Assembly (NCBI GenBank): GCA_963728295.1
Contig: CAVSKB010000007.1
Location: forward strand, 1-64,000
DNA: 64,000 nt
DNA from: DATJKD01 sp963728295
GTDB lineage: Bacteria; Pseudomonadota; Gammaproteobacteria; Steroidobacterales; Steroidobacteraceae
Direction: 5' to 3'
Under the pieces are notes generated by a model. That model did not search any database and was not told the DNA's origin. It saw only the letters and a list, made by a program, of their open reading frames with translations. A program made the position numbers and the translations under genes. Each line of letters begins with the position of its first letter. The stretch's first letter is position 1. Of this stretch, positions 31,701 through 40,287 are shown in pieces.

Positions 31701-32830
31701 TGAGCGCAAAGGTGTCGCGCGGATCCACCGACGTAATTCTCGAGCTCGAGGACGGCTCCAGGTACCAGGGGCGCTCCTTCGGAGGCGAGGCCGTCGTTGC
31801 CGGAGAGGTCGTCTTCAACACGGCGATGGCTGGGTACGTGGAATCGTTGACCGACCCTTCGTACCGAGGCCAGATCCTCGCGCTGACGTATCCGCTGGTC
31901 GGGAACTATGGTGTTCCAGGGCCCCGAGCAGCCGGCAGCCTCGATGGACCGTTCGAGTCCGGCAATATCCAGGCGAGCGGCCTGGTGGTGCAGTCCTATT
32001 GCGGACACCCGAGCCACCCCGCTTCGCGCCGAACGCTCGGACAATGGCTGTTGTCCGAGGGGGTTCCGGGATTGACCGGGATCGACACGCGTGCACTTAC
32101 CTTGAGGCTCCGCGAGCAGGGCACCATGTCCGGCGTCCTGTTTCCCGCAGACATGGACAGCAAATCCGCCTGGGCAACTGCGCGCCGCGTCGAGATGACG
32201 AGGCAGGTGTTCCACGACGTGGCGCCAACGGAAACGGTGACCTATGCCGGCGGTCCAACGCGGATCGTGCTGGTCGACTGCGGCGCAAAGGACCAGATCG
32301 TGCGGTCGTTGTTGCGCAGAGGGGCGACTGTCGTCCGAATTCCGTGGCACTCGGACGTTGCATCCTGCCTTTCCTCGGCAGACGGGCTGCTGATTGGAAA
32401 TGGCCCGGGCGACCCTGCCGATCTCGACAGGTTGTCCAGCGCCGTTCGAGCGATTCTCGACACCTTCCCGGGTCCGGTATTCGGCGTCTGCCTGGGACAC
32501 CAGATCCTGGCGAGGGCGATCGGTGCGAGCACATACAAGCTGCCGTACGGCCACCGCGGCATCAATCATCCCGTCCAGGAATCAGGCACGCACAGGGCAT
32601 TCGTGACCAGTCAGAACCACGGATTTGCAGTCGACGACCGGACGCTGCCATCGGACTGGCGTGCCTGGATGGTGAACTTGAATGACGGCACAAATGAGGG
32701 CATCCGAGCCGCGGCAAGGCCGCACTGGAGCGTCCAGTTTCACCCTGAAGGCTCGCCAGGGCCGCAGGACTCGAGTTTCCTGTTCGACGAGTTCCTGGAG
32801 TGTGCAGGAGCACTCAGTCGTCGCGCATGA
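31700..32830 (+). CDS. carA: carbamoyl-phosphate synthase small (glutaminase) subunit
   Basis: Hydrolyses glutamine and channels ammonia to the large subunit. 376 residues. The N-terminal CPSase domain has VVFNTAMAGYVESLTDPSYRGQ and LVGNYGV; the class-I glutaminase domain has nucleophile Cys264 in GVCLGHQ and the His-Glu pair in QFHPEGSPGPQD. It starts within the uvrB stop and overlaps carB by four bases (ATGA). Together with carB it lies upstream of a carbamoyltransferase, so it probably supplies carbamoyl phosphate for glycan carbamoylation, though a housekeeping role cannot be excluded from this window alone. Confidence 0.93.
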   Translation: MSAKVSRGSTDVILELEDGSRYQGRSFGGEAVVAGEVVFNTAMAGYVESLTDPSYRGQILALTYPLVGNYGVPGPRAAGSLDGPFESGNIQASGLVVQSYCGHPSHPASRRTLGQWLLSEGVPGLTGIDTRALTLRLREQGTMSGVLFPADMDSKSAWATARRVEMTRQVFHDVAPTETVTYAGGPTRIVLVDCGAKDQIVRSLLRRGATVVRIPWHSDVASCLSSADGLLIGNGPGDPADLDRLSSAVRAILDTFPGPVFGVCLGHQILARAIGASTYKLPYGHRGINHPVQESGTHRAFVTSQNHGFAVDDRTLPSDWRAWMVNLNDGTNEGIRAAARPHWSVQFHPEGSPGPQDSSFLFDEFLECAGALSRRA

Positions 32831-35800
32831 AGAGCTCCGCCAGTAAGCCGAGCGGAGCACCGCAGCGAGTATGCCTGCTGGGCTCCGGCGCACTGCACAT
32901 CGGTCAGGCCGGCGAGTTCGACTATTCGGGCGCGCAAGCCCTCAAGGCGCTGCGGGAGGAGGGCATCTACTCGGTTCTGATCAACCCGAACATCGCGACC
33001 GTGCAGACAGACCCCAACCTTGCCAGTCGCGTCTACCTGACACCGGTGACACCGGATGCAGTCGCCGAAGTGCTCTCGGCCGAGCGTGCTGACGGGATCC
33101 TGCTGGGTTTCGGCGGCCAAACGGCACTCAACTGCGGGCTCGAGCTCGAGGCGCACGGCGTATTTCGCGAGCTTGGGGTGCGCGTACTCGGAACACCGGT
33201 CAGCAGCATCCGCGACACCGAGGACCGGCAGCTGTTCGCCCGGCGCCTGCGGGAAATTGGTGTCCTGACGCCTCGAGGGGTCGCCTGCCGCAGCTACGAG
33301 GAAGGCGTTCAGGCGGCGAAGGAGCTGGGGTTTCCGATCATGCTGCGCGCAGGATTCGCACTTGGCGGCCGCGGAAGCGGAATCGTCGACGATGCCGCGC
33401 GATTCAGTCTCGTCCTCCGCAACGCGTTCGCTTCGGGTATTCAGCAGGTCCAGATCGAAGAGTGCCTATTCGGCTGGAAGGAGGTGGAGTACGAGGTCCT
33501 GCGCGATCGCCATGACAACTGCATCGCGGTCTGCAATATGGAGAATCTCGATCCACTCGGTATTCACACCGGCGAGTCGATCGTCGTCGCCCCCTCGCAG
33601 ACATTGAACGACACGGAATACCAGTCACTCAGGTCCATCGCGCTCAAGACGATACGGCACCTCGGGATCATCGGCGAATGCAACATCCAGTTCGCCCTCG
33701 ACCCAAAGAGCGATGACTACAGGGTGATCGAGGTCAATGCACGCCTTTCGCGGTCCAGTGCCCTGGCGAGCAAGGCCACCGGATATCCGTTGGCATACGT
33801 CGCCGCCAAGCTGGCAATCGGGTACGGGCTGTCGGACATACCGAACAGCGTGACGGGAAAGACCACCGCTTTCTTCGAGCCGGCGCTCGACTACATCGTC
33901 TGCAAGGTGCCCGCGGTGGGACCTCACAAATTCCACGGCGCAATCAAGCAGATCGGCAGCGAGATGAAGAGCGTCGGCGAGGTGATGGCGATCGGCCGGT
34001 CCTTTCCAGAGGTCCTGCAAAAGGCGCTGCGCATGCTTGACATCGGCGTGCACGGCCTCGATCCAGACGCATACGAGTTCGAGGTGCTCAAGGACGAGCT
34101 CCGACAGGCGACTCCCCGGCGAATCTTTGGCGTCGCGAGGGCAATTGCGGACGGCTTGGAGACGCCGGAGATCGCGGAACTGACGCGCATCGACCCATGG
34201 TTCATTGACTCCCTGCGACCCGTGCTGCAGATGCACAGAAAGCTGCAGGAGCTGGGAGGCCTTCCCGCGGAGGCGGATCTCCGCGAGGCCAAGAAACTTG
34301 GGTTCAGCGATCGCGCCCTCGAGACTCTGACAAATGCGCCAGTGGGATCGGCGCGGGAACTGCGCACGCGGCATGGAATCCGGCCAAACCTCGCGCAGAT
34401 CGACACGAGCGCCGGGGAGTTTCCGGCGGTCACGAATTACCTGTATGCGTCATACGGCGCGAGCTTTTCGGAGACTCGCATCTCAACGCGGCCGAAGATC
34501 ATGCTGCTGGGTTCCGGCGTCTATCGAATCGGCTCAAGCGTGGAGTTTGACTGGAGCTGCGTCAATGCTGTCTCCGCGATCTCGCGGCTCGGCTATTCGA
34601 CCATCATGGTCAACTACAACCCGGAGACCGTCAGCACGGACTACGATGTCTGCGACGAACTGATCTTCGACGAGGTGAGTATCGAGTCGGTACTTGAGTT
34701 TGTCGAAATCGAGCAGCCGGTCGGGGTCGTGGTCAGCATGGGAGGGCAGGTACCAAACAACCTGGCCGTAAGACTCGCCGCTGCGGGCGTGCGGCTGCTC
34801 GGAACCGACGCTGCACAGATAGATCGTGCTGAAGACCGGAATAAGTTCAGTCGGCTTCTGGACGAGCTGGCTATCGACCAACCTGCGTGGAGCCACGTTC
34901 TCAACGTCGAGCAATCTCTTGCGGTCGTCGACCAACTGGGAGGCTTCCCGGTGCTCGTGCGGCCGAGTTACGTCTTGAGCGGGGCTGCGATGAGCGTCGC
35001 GCATGAGCCGAATGAGCTCGCCGAGATCCTGGGCCGAGCGAAGCGCGTCTCCCCGGATCATCCCGTTGTCATCTCGAAGTTCGAGATCAATGCGCGCGAA
35101 TTTGAGGTCGATGCGGTTGCAAGCCAAGGCAAGCTGGTCGTGTGGGCAGCCTGCGAACACGTTGAGAACGCAGGGATACACAGTGGCGACGCCACGCTGA
35201 TCCTTCCGCCGCAGCGAGTCTATGTATCGACGCTCCGGCAGATGCGGCAGATTGTCGCCAAGCTTGCTGAGGCCCTGGCGATCACGGGGCCGTTCAACGT
35301 GCAGTTCCTGGCGCGCGACAACCAGGTCAAGGTGATCGAGTGCAACCTGCGCGCCTCGCGGAGCTTTCCATTTGTGTCCAAGGTCGTAGGTTTCAACCTG
35401 GCGGAGGAAGCGGCCAGTCGGATGTTGGGTGCGGGTACGCCAGTCCAGCTGGATGCGATCAACCTCAACCATGTCGGCGTGAAGGTGTCGATGTTCTCGT
35501 TCGCCAGGCTCCATGGGGTGGACCCGCTGCTTGGCGTGGAGATGTCGAGCACCGGAGAGGTCGGTTGTCTCGGCATGAACGTACACGAGGCCCTGTTGCA
35601 GGCCTTGACTGCCACCGGATTCCGCCGGCCCAAGGCGGGTGTGCTGCTTTCGCTGGGGCCGGTCCCCCATAAGTATTCCTTCGCGGAGGATGCGCGGCTC
35701 ATTGCCGACGTGCTGAAACTGCCGCTGTTTGCGACTCCAGGGACGGCCGAGATGCTGCAGCAGGTCGGCATTGCGTCTACGCCTGTGAGCAAGGACGATG

Positions 35801-36036
35801 GAACGGCAGGAAGCGGCGTGGACCTGATCGAACGTGGCGTCGTCGACCTGGTAATCAACGTGCCCCGGGAATACGACCGCTTGGGTCGGCCAGACGGGTA
35901 TCAGATCCGGCGAAGAGCGGTCGAGTGCGGTGTGCCCCTGTTCACGGACCTGCAGCTCTCCAAGGCGTTGCTGGAGGCCCTGCGGTGGGCGGAGGGTAGA
36001 AAGGTCCCCAACCGCCCGATGGATGCATATTGGTGA
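32827..36036 (+). CDS. carB: carbamoyl-phosphate synthase large subunit, eukaryote/CAD-like type
   Basis: 1,069 residues with the duplicated ATP-grasp architecture and a C-terminal MGS-like allosteric domain. Instead of the usual bacterial signatures it carries those familiar from the CAD and arginine-type eukaryotic enzymes: GQAGEFDYSGAQALKAL, ENLDPLGIHTGESIVVAPSQ, VNARLSRSSALASKATGYPL, and, opening the second half, LGSGVYRIGSSVEFDWSCVN where most bacterial CarB have GGGPNRIGQGIEFDYC. It also shows LSMGGQ-like VVSMGGQVPNNLAV. The stretch carries no frameshifts. This looks like a specialised second CPSase or a horizontally acquired one. The neighbouring SxtJ/NodU genes suggest use in O-carbamoylation. 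Confidence 0.9.
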   Translation: MKSSASKPSGAPQRVCLLGSGALHIGQAGEFDYSGAQALKALREEGIYSVLINPNIATVQTDPNLASRVYLTPVTPDAVAEVLSAERADGILLGFGGQTALNCGLELEAHGVFRELGVRVLGTPVSSIRDTEDRQLFARRLREIGVLTPRGVACRSYEEGVQAAKELGFPIMLRAGFALGGRGSGIVDDAARFSLVLRNAFASGIQQVQIEECLFGWKEVEYEVLRDRHDNCIAVCNMENLDPLGIHTGESIVVAPSQTLNDTEYQSLRSIALKTIRHLGIIGECNIQFALDPKSDDYRVIEVNARLSRSSALASKATGYPLAYVAAKLAIGYGLSDIPNSVTGKTTAFFEPALDYIVCKVPAVGPHKFHGAIKQIGSEMKSVGEVMAIGRSFPEVLQKALRMLDIGVHGLDPDAYEFEVLKDELRQATPRRIFGVARAIADGLETPEIAELTRIDPWFIDSLRPVLQMHRKLQELGGLPAEADLREAKKLGFSDRALETLTNAPVGSARELRTRHGIRPNLAQIDTSAGEFPAVTNYLYASYGASFSETRISTRPKIMLLGSGVYRIGSSVEFDWSCVNAVSAISRLGYSTIMVNYNPETVSTDYDVCDELIFDEVSIESVLEFVEIEQPVGVVVSMGGQVPNNLAVRLAAAGVRLLGTDAAQIDRAEDRNKFSRLLDELAIDQPAWSHVLNVEQSLAVVDQLGGFPVLVRPSYVLSGAAMSVAHEPNELAEILGRAKRVSPDHPVVISKFEINAREFEVDAVASQGKLVVWAACEHVENAGIHSGDATLILPPQRVYVSTLRQMRQIVAKLAEALAITGPFNVQFLARDNQVKVIECNLRASRSFPFVSKVVGFNLAEEAASRMLGAGTPVQLDAINLNHVGVKVSMFSFARLHGVDPLLGVEMSSTGEVGCLGMNVHEALLQALTATGFRRPKAGVLLSLGPVPHKYSFAEDARLIADVLKLPLFATPGTAEMLQQVGIASTPVSKDDGTAGSGVDLIERGVVDLVINVPREYDRLGRPDGYQIRRRAVECGVPLFTDLQLSKALLEALRWAEGRKVPNRPMDAYW

Positions 36037-36134
36037 CGCAGTCGTGGGCTTCGTGGCAGGTGAATAGGCGGGGCTACCGTCAATTAGGTAGCATGCGTCT
36101 GAGGTATCGACAGAAAAGCGCGGAGGCCCGCTAG

Positions 36135-36554
36135 ATGGGCCACGAAGACTACGCAAGGCAGGACAAGGTCGTCAGCTCGTCCAATCGGGCGTTCGGGCTG
36201 GTGTTCGCCTCAGTTTTCGCGCTGATCGGGTGTCTGCCCCTGCTGTTCGGGCGCGCCCTGAAGCCGTGGGCCGTTGCCACCTCCGGGATTTTCTTGCTGG
36301 CTGCGCTGTTGCTTCCCGCTGCGCTTGCTCCGCTCAATCGCCTCTGGACGAAGCTCGGACTCCTGCTGCATCACGTCATCAGCCCGGTTGCGCTCGCGAT
36401 CGTGTTTTTTGTTGCAGTCGCACCGATGGGACTGTTGATGCGCATGTTCGGCAAGGATCCCCTCAGGTTGCGATTCGACCCGAATGCCACGACATACTGG
36501 ATCGATCGCGAGCCACCGGGTCCGCCGCCGCAGTCACTTCGTGACCAGTTCTAG
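36135..36554 (+). CDS. SxtJ family membrane protein
   Basis: 139 residues with three to four hydrophobic helices (FGLVFASVFALIGCLPLLFG, ATSGIFLLAALLLPAALA, ISPVALAIVFFVAVAPMGLL) and a conserved polar tail (GKDPLRLRFDPNATTYWIDR). SxtJ proteins occur beside carbamoyltransferases, first named in saxitoxin clusters, and have no established activity. The C-terminal tail probably faces the cytoplasm near the carbamoyltransferase. 33 bp separate it from the DUF5989 gene. Confidence 0.85.
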   Translation: MGHEDYARQDKVVSSSNRAFGLVFASVFALIGCLPLLFGRALKPWAVATSGIFLLAALLLPAALAPLNRLWTKLGLLLHHVISPVALAIVFFVAVAPMGLLMRMFGKDPLRLRFDPNATTYWIDREPPGPPPQSLRDQF

Positions 36555-36587
36555 ACCAGTCATCAGACGACGATTCGAGGGACCAAG

Positions 36588-36737
36588 ATGAGCCTACCGG
36601 TAGAACTCTTCCGATTCATGCGAGCCAGGCGGAAGTACTGGTTGGTGCCGATCCTCATCGTCATGCTGGCCCTTGGTGGGCTCATCGTTCTCGCGAAGGG
36701 ATCCGCGGTGGCTCCCTTCATCTATACGCTTTTCTGA
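36588..36737 (+). CDS. DUF5989 small membrane protein
   Basis: A 49-residue protein, too short for most ORF cut-offs: a positively charged N-terminus (FRFMRARRKYWLVP), one hydrophobic helix (ILIVMLALGGLIVLA) and a short tail ending FIYTLF. This matches the small proteins that regularly sit between SxtJ and NodU-type carbamoyltransferase genes. The start is set by ATG 36588 with GAGGGACC upstream. It may form a small membrane complex with SxtJ, but no function is known to me. Confidence 0.85.
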   Translation: MSLPVELFRFMRARRKYWLVPILIVMLALGGLIVLAKGSAVAPFIYTLF

Positions 36738-36742
36738 GTCGG

Positions 36743-38584
36743 ATGCGGGTGCTTGGAATTTCGGCGTTCTATCACGACAGCGCCGCTGCGCTCGTCGTCG
36801 ACGGTGCCGTGGTCGCCGCCGCACAGGAGGAGCGATTCACACGCAAGAAGCACGATCCGGGGTTCCCTGTAAACGCGATCGCGTATTGCCTGCGCGAAGG
36901 CGGCGCGCAGGTTGACGATATCGACGAAATCGCGTTCTACGACAAGCCGCTCCTCAAGTTCGAGCGCTTGCTGGAGACGTACCTTTCATTTGCCCCACGC
37001 GGGTTCAAGAGCTTTCGCATGGCCATACCTGTATGGCTGCGCGAAAAGCTGTTCCTGAAGGACCTGGTCATCGACGAGCTGGTTGCAATGGGTGGGTCGA
37101 AGAAGAGCCTGCAATCCAGGCTCGTCTTTTCCGAGCACCACCTGTCGCACGCCGCGAGCGCCTATTTCCCGTCGCCGTTCGACGATGCGGTTGTTTTGAC
37201 CATGGACGGAGTGGGGGAATGGGCCACGACCTCGCTCGCACAGGGTCGCGGCAGCAATCTCGAGGTACACAAGGAAATCCATTTTCCCCATTCGATCGGC
37301 TTGCTCTATTCGGCGTTCACCTATTACACCGGATTCAAGGTCAACTCCGGCGAATACAAGGTCATGGGGCTCGCGCCGTACGGGCAGCCCAGGTTCGTGC
37401 AAACGATCCTGGACCACCTCGTCGACTTGAAGCCGGATGGAAGCTTCCGCCTCAACATGGACTACTTCGACTATTGCACTGGTCTCACGATGACCAATCA
37501 GCGTTTTGCGGACTTGTTCGGGGGGAGACCGCGTAAGGCCGAGGACAGGCTGACGCAGCGGGAGATGGACCTTGCGGCGTCGGTGCAAGTCGTCACGGAG
37601 GAAGTGGTGCTTCGCCTTACGAGGTCCCTTGCGAAGGAGTCGGGGAGTCGAAACCTGTGCCTGGCCGGCGGCGTTGCGCTGAATTGCGTTGCCAATGGCA
37701 AGGTGCTGCGCGACGGAGCATTTCGCGACCTCTGGGTGCAACCGGCGGCCGGCGATGCCGGTGGTGCGCTCGGCGCGGCATTGGCCGCGTATCACCTATA
37801 CGAGGGTCAGCCGCGGCCGACGAACGGGGTCGCCAGTGACCGAATGCACGGCTCCTACCTGGGCCCGGCATTTGCTCAGGACGACATCGAGAAACGACTG
37901 GCCGCGGCCCAGGCAAGGTTTACGGTCCTGGGTGAAGATGAGCTGCTGCGGGAGGCATCTCGCGCCCTGGCCGATGGTATGGCGCTCGGCTGGTTCCAAG
38001 GCCGCATGGAGTTCGGGCCACGTGCCCTTGGGGCCCGCTCCATCCTTGGCGATGCGCGCTCCTCGACGATGCAGTCGGTATTGAATCTGAAGGTCAAGTA
38101 CCGTGAATCGTTTCGGCCGTTTGCGCCGTCCGTCCTGCGGGAGGACGTCGGGGACTGGTTCGACCTGGACTACGACAGCCCGTATATGCTGCTCGTGGCG
38201 GACGTGATCGGTAGCCGTCGTCGCTCGATGACGGCTGAGCAGGAAGCCCTGTTTGGGATCGACAAGCTCAATGTACCTCGGTCCGAGATTCCGGCAGTGA
38301 CCCACGTGGACTATTCTGCCCGGATCCAGACGGTGCACCGGGAGACGAATCCCCGATACCACGCATTGCTGACGAAGTTCAAGGAATTGACTGGCTGCCC
38401 GGTTGTCGTCAACACCAGTTTCAACGTTCGGGGAGAGCCGATCGTCGGGTCGCCTGAAGATGCATTCCGCTGCTTCATGGGCACCGAGATCGAGCGTTTG
38501 GCGATTGGCAGTTGCTGGCTTCGGAAGGAAGACCAGGATCCCTCGCTGAAGAAGAACTACGAGACGGCCTTCGAGCTCGACTGA
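36743..38584 (+). CDS. carbamoyltransferase, NodU/CmcH/TobZ family
   Basis: Transfers a carbamoyl group from carbamoyl phosphate, through carbamoyl-adenylate, to a hydroxyl on a sugar or other acceptor. 613 residues. The N-terminal Kae1-like half has the metal-binding HHLSHAASAYFPSPF, GEYKVMGLAPYG and CLAGGVALNCVANGKVL; the C-terminal YrdC-like half has GRMEFGPRALGARSIL, KYRESFRPFAPSVL and NTSFNVRGEPIVGSPEDA. It starts five bases after the DUF5989 stop and is followed after four bases by the SGNH gene, so the four genes form one tight unit. The acceptor is presumably part of the surface polysaccharide. Confidence 0.95.
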   Translation: MRVLGISAFYHDSAAALVVDGAVVAAAQEERFTRKKHDPGFPVNAIAYCLREGGAQVDDIDEIAFYDKPLLKFERLLETYLSFAPRGFKSFRMAIPVWLREKLFLKDLVIDELVAMGGSKKSLQSRLVFSEHHLSHAASAYFPSPFDDAVVLTMDGVGEWATTSLAQGRGSNLEVHKEIHFPHSIGLLYSAFTYYTGFKVNSGEYKVMGLAPYGQPRFVQTILDHLVDLKPDGSFRLNMDYFDYCTGLTMTNQRFADLFGGRPRKAEDRLTQREMDLAASVQVVTEEVVLRLTRSLAKESGSRNLCLAGGVALNCVANGKVLRDGAFRDLWVQPAAGDAGGALGAALAAYHLYEGQPRPTNGVASDRMHGSYLGPAFAQDDIEKRLAAAQARFTVLGEDELLREASRALADGMALGWFQGRMEFGPRALGARSILGDARSSTMQSVLNLKVKYRESFRPFAPSVLREDVGDWFDLDYDSPYMLLVADVIGSRRRSMTAEQEALFGIDKLNVPRSEIPAVTHVDYSARIQTVHRETNPRYHALLTKFKELTGCPVVVNTSFNVRGEPIVGSPEDAFRCFMGTEIERLAIGSCWLRKEDQDPSLKKNYETAFELD

Positions 38585-38588
38585 GCCT

Positions 38589-39944
38589 GTGTTCGCTGCC
38601 AGGGTGCTGAAGACGGAAGGTACGTTGCTGTCGATTGCCATCGGCGTGTTCCTTATCGCGCTTGGCATCATCGTTTCCGCCGAGTTTCTCGACAGCACAA
38701 TTTTCCTGCAGGGAACCATCGCAGGCACGGATCGACGCGCGCCCGCCTGGATGGTTATTCGCGTGCTGCTCGTCCTTGCGGGCCTGTACTTGCTCGTTCG
38801 ACGCCCCACGGTCAGCGTCAAAGACCTTGCCTCCATGGCGGCGGTTGCTGCGATCGCGGCAGGCGTCGGTGCGGTCGCGGTGCAGTTTGTGCTCTCCGCG
38901 ACTCCGGTAGTCAGCGGCTGGCGATCGTTTGCACCTGCTGACCAGCAGAACTCACTTGGCTTTCGCGGTCGACCGATTTCGTATACTGATACCGACTTCG
39001 TCGTCGTACTGGTCGGCGACTCGCAGGTCGAAGCGATGTCCATGGAAATGGACTCGATGCCCGAGACACGCCTGGAACACTACCTGAAGACGCAGGGTGT
39101 GCCCGCGAGAGCCTTTAGTGTTGCCGCTGGAGGATACGGGCAGGATCAGCAACTGCTCGGGTTGGAGAAGTTTTTTGGGAAGTTTCGTGCAGACCTTGTG
39201 GTCCTGTGGGAGACACCGGCAAACGATATCTGGAACAACCAGTTCCTGACCAACATGTTCTCCTGGCACTCGAAGCCGTCCTATTGGCTGGAAGGCGGCG
39301 AGCTGCGCGGTCCGACTGCACGGCTTGGCGACCAGTTATGTGCTTCCAAGATCGTCGTGGTGGCGATGTGGTGCCAGGTGGTGTCGCTGCCGCACCAGGC
39401 GCGGACATGGGAGCGCAGGCTGCCTTCTCCATTCGTGCCGCTGGACCATTGGGATGGCGCGGTCAACCTGGAGTGGCAACAGCGGTGGGATTCCAATCGG
39501 GGCTTCATGCGAGACGAGAACCTCGCGACCGAGCAGAGCCACATGGCGATCGACCTTACGCCTGCGAGCAAGCGCATGGAATACGGGATCGAGTTGACTC
39601 GAGCGCTGTTGTTCCGGATCAAGGCACTTGCGGAGGCGCATGGCGCAGGATTCGTTGCGTTCCAGACTGTCGGAAGGCGGGATCCGCCAGTCACCGACGG
39701 GATGTACTTGTTGAACGGCAAGTACTACCGAGTGTCGGATGGTCAGGCCGCAACGATCTGGCGAAAGATCAACAGCGGCTTGGAGTCGCTGGACGTGAGG
39801 GTCGCCACCAATGACTGGAAGGTTTCGCCGGACGACGCGCACTTGAACAAGGCCGCGACCGACCAGGTTATGCGCGACCTTGCGGATCGGCTCATTCCGC
39901 ATGTTTCGCGGCACGTGCGTGCACAGCCGGACGCCAGTGACTGA
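38589..39944 (+). CDS. membrane-anchored SGNH/GDSL hydrolase-like protein
   Basis: 451 residues. The N-terminus has three hydrophobic segments (SIAIGVFLIALGIIV, WMVIRVLLVLAGLYLLV, MAAVAAIAAGVGAVAVQFVL). The following domain carries the SGNH nucleophile in VGDSQVE (Ser145) and the distal Asp415-x-x-His418 in DDAHLN. Proteins like this act as periplasmic esterases or O-acyltransferases on glycans, as AlgX and AlgJ do. It starts with GTG four bases after the carbamoyltransferase stop, so it likely modifies the same product. Confidence 0.8.
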   Translation: MFAARVLKTEGTLLSIAIGVFLIALGIIVSAEFLDSTIFLQGTIAGTDRRAPAWMVIRVLLVLAGLYLLVRRPTVSVKDLASMAAVAAIAAGVGAVAVQFVLSATPVVSGWRSFAPADQQNSLGFRGRPISYTDTDFVVVLVGDSQVEAMSMEMDSMPETRLEHYLKTQGVPARAFSVAAGGYGQDQQLLGLEKFFGKFRADLVVLWETPANDIWNNQFLTNMFSWHSKPSYWLEGGELRGPTARLGDQLCASKIVVVAMWCQVVSLPHQARTWERRLPSPFVPLDHWDGAVNLEWQQRWDSNRGFMRDENLATEQSHMAIDLTPASKRMEYGIELTRALLFRIKALAEAHGAGFVAFQTVGRRDPPVTDGMYLLNGKYYRVSDGQAATIWRKINSGLESLDVRVATNDWKVSPDDAHLNKAATDQVMRDLADRLIPHVSRHVRAQPDASD

Positions 39945-39960
39945 CAGCGTGTTTCCCGTC

Positions 39961-39979
39961 AGGAAGGGGCAAACTTCCT
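39961..39979 (+). terminator. possible terminator hairpin
   Basis: A 6-bp stem (AGGAAG/CTTCCT) with a 7-nt loop lies 17 nt after the SGNH gene and just before tRNA-Val. The stem is short and there is no clear T-run, so support is modest. Confidence 0.3.
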
Positions 39980-40018
39980 TACAAGCTTGCCTTCGTGTAT
40001 CGTTCGCCGCCCGATCAT

Positions 40019-40093
40019 GGGCGCGTAGCTCAGCGGTAGAGCACTACCTTGACATGGTAGGGGTCCCTGGTTCGATCCCAGGCGCGCCCACCA
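40019..40093 (+). tRNA. tRNA-Val (GAC)
   Basis: Cloverleaf with acceptor GGGCGCG/CGCGCCC, D-arm AGCTCAGCGGTAGAGC, anticodon stem CTACC/GGTAG around loop TTGACAT (anticodon GAC), T-arm CCTGGTTCGATCCCAGG and an encoded CCA at 40091-40093. Confidence 0.97.
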
Positions 40094-40287
40094 GTTCGCT
40101 CGACCCAGATTGCCTTTGGCTCCAGACCGAATTGGTCTCGAGGCGCTAGCTCGGCCAATTCGCCGGTCCAAGTTTCCAGTTCGTCGCCGTCATGCTAGCG
40201 TGGCGCGGCAACACGGGCTTCGGTGTGCAAAAATCGTATCAAATCAGCGAGTTCGATTTAAACGTTGATGAACGAATAACAGTCGCA

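Noticed and set aside
28279..40093. Integrative island inserted between tRNA-Asn and tRNA-Val
   Set aside because: No integrase, no duplicated tRNA 3' end serving as attachment sites was seen, and aspC and uvrB inside are housekeeping genes.
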